DNA of 64,000 nucleotides from Haloferax massiliensis (GTDB lineage: Archaea; Halobacteriota; Halobacteria; Halobacteriales; Haloferacaceae): positions 410,248 to 474,247 of the forward strand of contig NZ_CSTE01000002.1 of the NCBI RefSeq assembly GCF_001368915.1. Direction: 5' to 3'. The notes under the pieces are model-generated. The model was given only the letters and a program-made list of their open reading frames with translations. It did no database searches and was not told the origin of the DNA. Position 1 is the stretch's first letter. Each line of letters begins with the position of its first letter. The position numbers were made by a program, and so were the translations under genes. Of the stretch, positions 61,083 to 64,000 are shown in pieces.

Positions 61083-64000
61083 ATGGCAGACCCTTCGGCT
61101 CTACACGACTCTCTCCAAGCCATCGCCGGACAGGTCGATGGCGACATGAGCGAGCGTGATGTTGAAAACCTCTTTCTGGAACACGGGTTCTACGACGCGC
61201 TTGACTACGAGGGAACGGGCACGGACATCCGTAGCGAGTTCACGCTTCCAGATGACCGGCGACCCGACTACATCACACTCGACTCCAACGAAGCGGTCAC
61301 GGCGGTCTACGAGTTCAAGACGACTGGTCGAGACCTCCCGCCCCACGAGTCGCAACTATTCCACTACATGGACTACCTCCGCTCGGAGTTCGGAGTGCTG
61401 ACCAATGGGGAACAACTGCGTCTCTATCGCCGGGGTCAGAACTCTCCGATTCTGATTGTCTCGCTCGACTCGGCGACGGAAAGTGACGCCCGAGACCTCG
61501 CCAGTTCGCTCCAGAAACGAGAGTTCGACCTCACGAACCCTGACCACGTGAATCGGTTCCTGTCCGAACTCGACCCGATTCCGCTCAACGAGGAGGCGGA
61601 ACTCGGGCAGGCTCACTTCTTCGACACCTTCCGGCTTGAAGAAGGAAGCCCCTTCGCCGACCTCGTCACAGGGATGATGGACCTGCTCCACGAACTCAGA
61701 GACGACGAGGAGGCCAAGTTCGTCAAAGGGGCGTACGACTTCTGGGAAGCGACCTACGCGAGCGAGCCGGACGAGGTTCCGGCCTCTTGGGACCCGTTCA
61801 TCGACGGGAAGCAGTCCCTCCGTGATTTCATGTTCTGCTTGGAGAGCGGTCACGCGGTCCTCGCGCGGCTGCTTCTGGCGAAGGCGACCGAGGACCACCA
61901 GTTTTTCGCCGGTACGGGGTACGACGGGATGGAGGACTACTTCCGTGGACTACAGGGATTCAGCGACTCAATCAACCTCGACGCGTTTCCGGTTGCCGCG
62001 GACAACCTCATCGACGACATGCAGGAGCAGTTAGTCGAAGGACTGTTCCAAGACGACATCTTCGTGTGGTGGACCGACGGCTACGCGGAACAACTCTCCC
62101 GATTGCACGAGTCAGGGGCGAATCAGTTCAAGGCCGTGGCCGAGGGGACGGGGTCGGTCGAACGAATCAGCGCGGCCACTCGGGACCGATTCAGCCGGGC
62201 GGTCGCCGAAGTGTTCCTCAGCATCCTTCGGTTCGATTTCTCCCACGTCGAAGGCGACTTGCTCGGCGACCTCTACCAGCGGTACTTCGACCCGGAGACG
62301 CGGAAGGCGCTCGGGGAGTTCTACACGCCCCAACCGGTCGTTGACTACATCATGGACGGCGTCGGCTACGACCGCGGCGTCTCGAACAGACGACTCATCG
62401 ACCCTTCCTGTGGGTCCGGGACGTTCCTCGTGGAAGCCGTTGAGCGGTACATCGCCGACGTTGAACGCTACGAGGACGACCCCGACTGGCAGGACAAACT
62501 CCGCGACCTCTGTACCCGCCCGCGCATCGTCGGTCTCGACATCCACCCGTTCGCCGTGCTGATGGCTCAGATTCGGTTCGTGGTCGCCATCCTCCCCGCC
62601 TACCGAAAGGCGAAACAGGCGAACTCCAACTTTACCCTGCGACGGCTTCCGATTTACCGGACGGATTCCCTTCGGAACGAGCGCAAACTCTCCGGGGTGG
62701 ATTTGGGGACCGGAGACGCGGAGACGTGGCAGTCGCCCCTCGATGCGTGGGACGAGGACGAGAAGGAGGTCAAAGTCCCGGTCCCGCTCCCGGTCGAAGT
62801 GGACGAGGAAGACGGGGTCGAAACCGAGGACGGCTTCCTCGTTCGCCGCGTCCGTATGCCGCTCTACACGACGATTCGAGCGGAGACGAGCGTGAAGAAC
62901 TTCGGGGAGTATTTCGCGGCCCTGCAAGGCGTGCTTGACACCGTCAAAGACCACATGGCCCAGTTCGGTGATACCTCCGACTGGGATTGGACCTACGGCG
63001 GTGGCCTCGAACCGCGAATCAACCGGTACACCTCCCAAGAGTACGACGGGTTGGAGGAGTTCTTCGAGGAGTACGTCAACGACATGCTGGAGAACGTCCG
63101 CTACCTCAAAGAGGAACACAACGACGGGCGGCTGTTCAAGATGTTCGAGGACACCGTATTGGCTCTCGTCGTCAAGAACTACATGGAATACGACTACGTG
63201 GTGGGCAATCCCCCGTACGTCCGAATCCAGAACCTCCCGGACAAGCAGAAGGCCATGATGAGCCGTCTGTACGACGCCACGACGGGGAACTACGACATCT
63301 ACTGTCCCTTCTACGAGCGCGGTCTCGACTGGCTGAGAGACGACACGGGGCGACTCGGATACATCACTCCGAATCAGTTCATGGTCACGGACTACGGCGA
63401 GGGTCTACGGAAGGTGATGCTCGAAGACAGCCGCATCAAGGAAGTGTACGACTTCCGTGACTCCGGCGTCTTCGAGGACGCGACCAACTACCCCGCCATC
63501 GTGATTCTTGAGGACGAATCCGATGAGGCCGCCCGTGAGGAGAACCAGATTCGGTGTGTTCGGGTGAAGGCGAACACGGACGATGGTGACGACCGCGAAC
63601 TGGACGAGGCCATCATCGAGTCGGTACGCGACCACCGCGGCGAGCCGGGCCACTCTGACGAGTTCATCGACGTGTTCGACTTCCCGCAGGCGGAGTTAGA
63701 CGAGGGGTACTGGTCGTTGATGCCGCCCGAGGAATTACAGGTCACTAAGAAGTTAGAGTCAAACAGCACCGATAGTTTTGGAGCAATAACTGATGCTATC
63801 TTTGCTGGGACACAGACGAGCGCAAACAAGGTCTATTTAGTCAAACCAGTCAACGCGAACCGAATTGAGCCAGAGGACGGTGGAGATACTGTCAGAGTTG
63901 TTCCAACAGGGGAGAATCGAGAATACGAAATCGAGACAGACCTACTCTGTCCGTGGTTAAAAGGCAAGGACGTTGGGCGCTGGCGTGGGGAGTGGTCAGG
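61083..64000 (+). CDS. Type IIG-like restriction endonuclease / adenine methyltransferase, 3' end outside window
   Basis: The first 972 codons run to the window end without a stop. An N-terminal PD-(D/E)xK-like site is seen (Asp62, Glu77, Lys79: RPDYITL...YEFK). The N6-adenine methyltransferase core has motif I DPSCGSGTF (440-448) and motif IV NPPYV (709-713), and a target-recognition region follows from about residue 880. This layout fits single-chain Type IIG (Eco57I-like) enzymes; a Type I HsdM-like or BREX PglX-like protein is less likely given the nuclease domain. TATA TTTTATG lies about 30 nt before the ATG. Confidence 0.85.
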   Translation, partial: MADPSALHDSLQAIAGQVDGDMSERDVENLFLEHGFYDALDYEGTGTDIRSEFTLPDDRRPDYITLDSNEAVTAVYEFKTTGRDLPPHESQLFHYMDYLRSEFGVLTNGEQLRLYRRGQNSPILIVSLDSATESDARDLASSLQKREFDLTNPDHVNRFLSELDPIPLNEEAELGQAHFFDTFRLEEGSPFADLVTGMMDLLHELRDDEEAKFVKGAYDFWEATYASEPDEVPASWDPFIDGKQSLRDFMFCLESGHAVLARLLLAKATEDHQFFAGTGYDGMEDYFRGLQGFSDSINLDAFPVAADNLIDDMQEQLVEGLFQDDIFVWWTDGYAEQLSRLHESGANQFKAVAEGTGSVERISAATRDRFSRAVAEVFLSILRFDFSHVEGDLLGDLYQRYFDPETRKALGEFYTPQPVVDYIMDGVGYDRGVSNRRLIDPSCGSGTFLVEAVERYIADVERYEDDPDWQDKLRDLCTRPRIVGLDIHPFAVLMAQIRFVVAILPAYRKAKQANSNFTLRRLPIYRTDSLRNERKLSGVDLGTGDAETWQSPLDAWDEDEKEVKVPVPLPVEVDEEDGVETEDGFLVRRVRMPLYTTIRAETSVKNFGEYFAALQGVLDTVKDHMAQFGDTSDWDWTYGGGLEPRINRYTSQEYDGLEEFFEEYVNDMLENVRYLKEEHNDGRLFKMFEDTVLALVVKNYMEYDYVVGNPPYVRIQNLPDKQKAMMSRLYDATTGNYDIYCPFYERGLDWLRDDTGRLGYITPNQFMVTDYGEGLRKVMLEDSRIKEVYDFRDSGVFEDATNYPAIVILEDESDEAAREENQIRCVRVKANTDDGDDRELDEAIIESVRDHRGEPGHSDEFIDVFDFPQAELDEGYWSLMPPEELQVTKKLESNSTDSFGAITDAIFAGTQTSANKVYLVKPVNANRIEPEDGGDTVRVVPTGENREYEIETDLLCPWLKGKDVGRWRGEWS

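Larger units (their letters stand above)
57819..64000 (+). mobile_element. element integrated at tRNA-Leu (left part; continues beyond window)
   Basis: An integrase gene begins 50 bp after the tRNA-Leu 3' end in the same direction, followed by a zinc-finger protein, a 1.5-kb segment without a clear gene, and a restriction-methyltransferase. This is the usual architecture of tRNA-integrated elements, with the tRNA 3' half as attL. The second copy of the tRNA end was not found before 64000, so the right end lies outside. Confidence 0.8.

Overview
This is haloarchaeal chromosome, very probably Haloferax or a close relative. The coding sequence is very GC-rich, the proteins are acidic, and many genes have a TATA box about 26-30 nt before the start codon (leaderless transcripts). 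The gene set is archaeal: TFB, aIF2 beta, NOP5/fibrillarin and UPF0212 and UPF0058 proteins. The order from gshA to the lactate cluster resembles what I recall of the Haloferax volcanii chromosome; this is memory, not a search.

Layout. (1) 1-8.2 kb: the 3' end of a NarK-type nitrate transporter, then a leftward ferric-iron ABC transporter operon (binding protein, permease, ATPase) with a membrane glycosyltransferase 2 bp behind it. A gene for a protein of the reversibly-glycosylated-polypeptide family lies just upstream. Both promoters carry a DtxR-like GATTTAGG operator. (2) 8.3-14.8 kb: an MrfA-like helicase, small redox and GIY-YIG-like proteins, an HTH regulator, an aminotransferase and a CBS-ParB-like protein. 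(3) 14.9-25.7 kb: a lactate module with an FAD/Fe-S lactate or glycolate dehydrogenase fusion, lactate permease, an HTH regulator with palindromic operators, an Nramp-like transporter, a LutC-type protein and a LutB-LutA fusion. (4) 25.8-30.4 kb: a PRC-barrel protein (probably CdpB1), a TrkA-N/DHH protein, tRNA-Lys and small proteins. (5) 30.4-39.9 kb: a lower-GC foreign island with an IS4-type transposase, an HTH protein, a Tat-exported flavodoxin lipoprotein, two aldo/keto reductases, an SDR, a cupin and two tandem Bat-type regulators. (6) 39.9-57.6 kb: housekeeping genes (thrS, malQ, mscS, ogg, eif2b, tfb, corA, NOP5, flpA, gshA, coaD) with several very small zinc-ribbon and membrane proteins. 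(7) 57.7-64.0 kb: the left part of an element integrated at the 3' end of tRNA-Leu(TAG). It carries a tyrosine recombinase, a two-zinc-finger protein, about 1.5 kb without a convincing gene, and a large Type IIG-like restriction-methyltransferase that runs off the window.

The parts most worth following up are the shared iron-type operator, the operators of the lactate module, the redox island with its exported flavodoxin, and the tRNA-Leu element.
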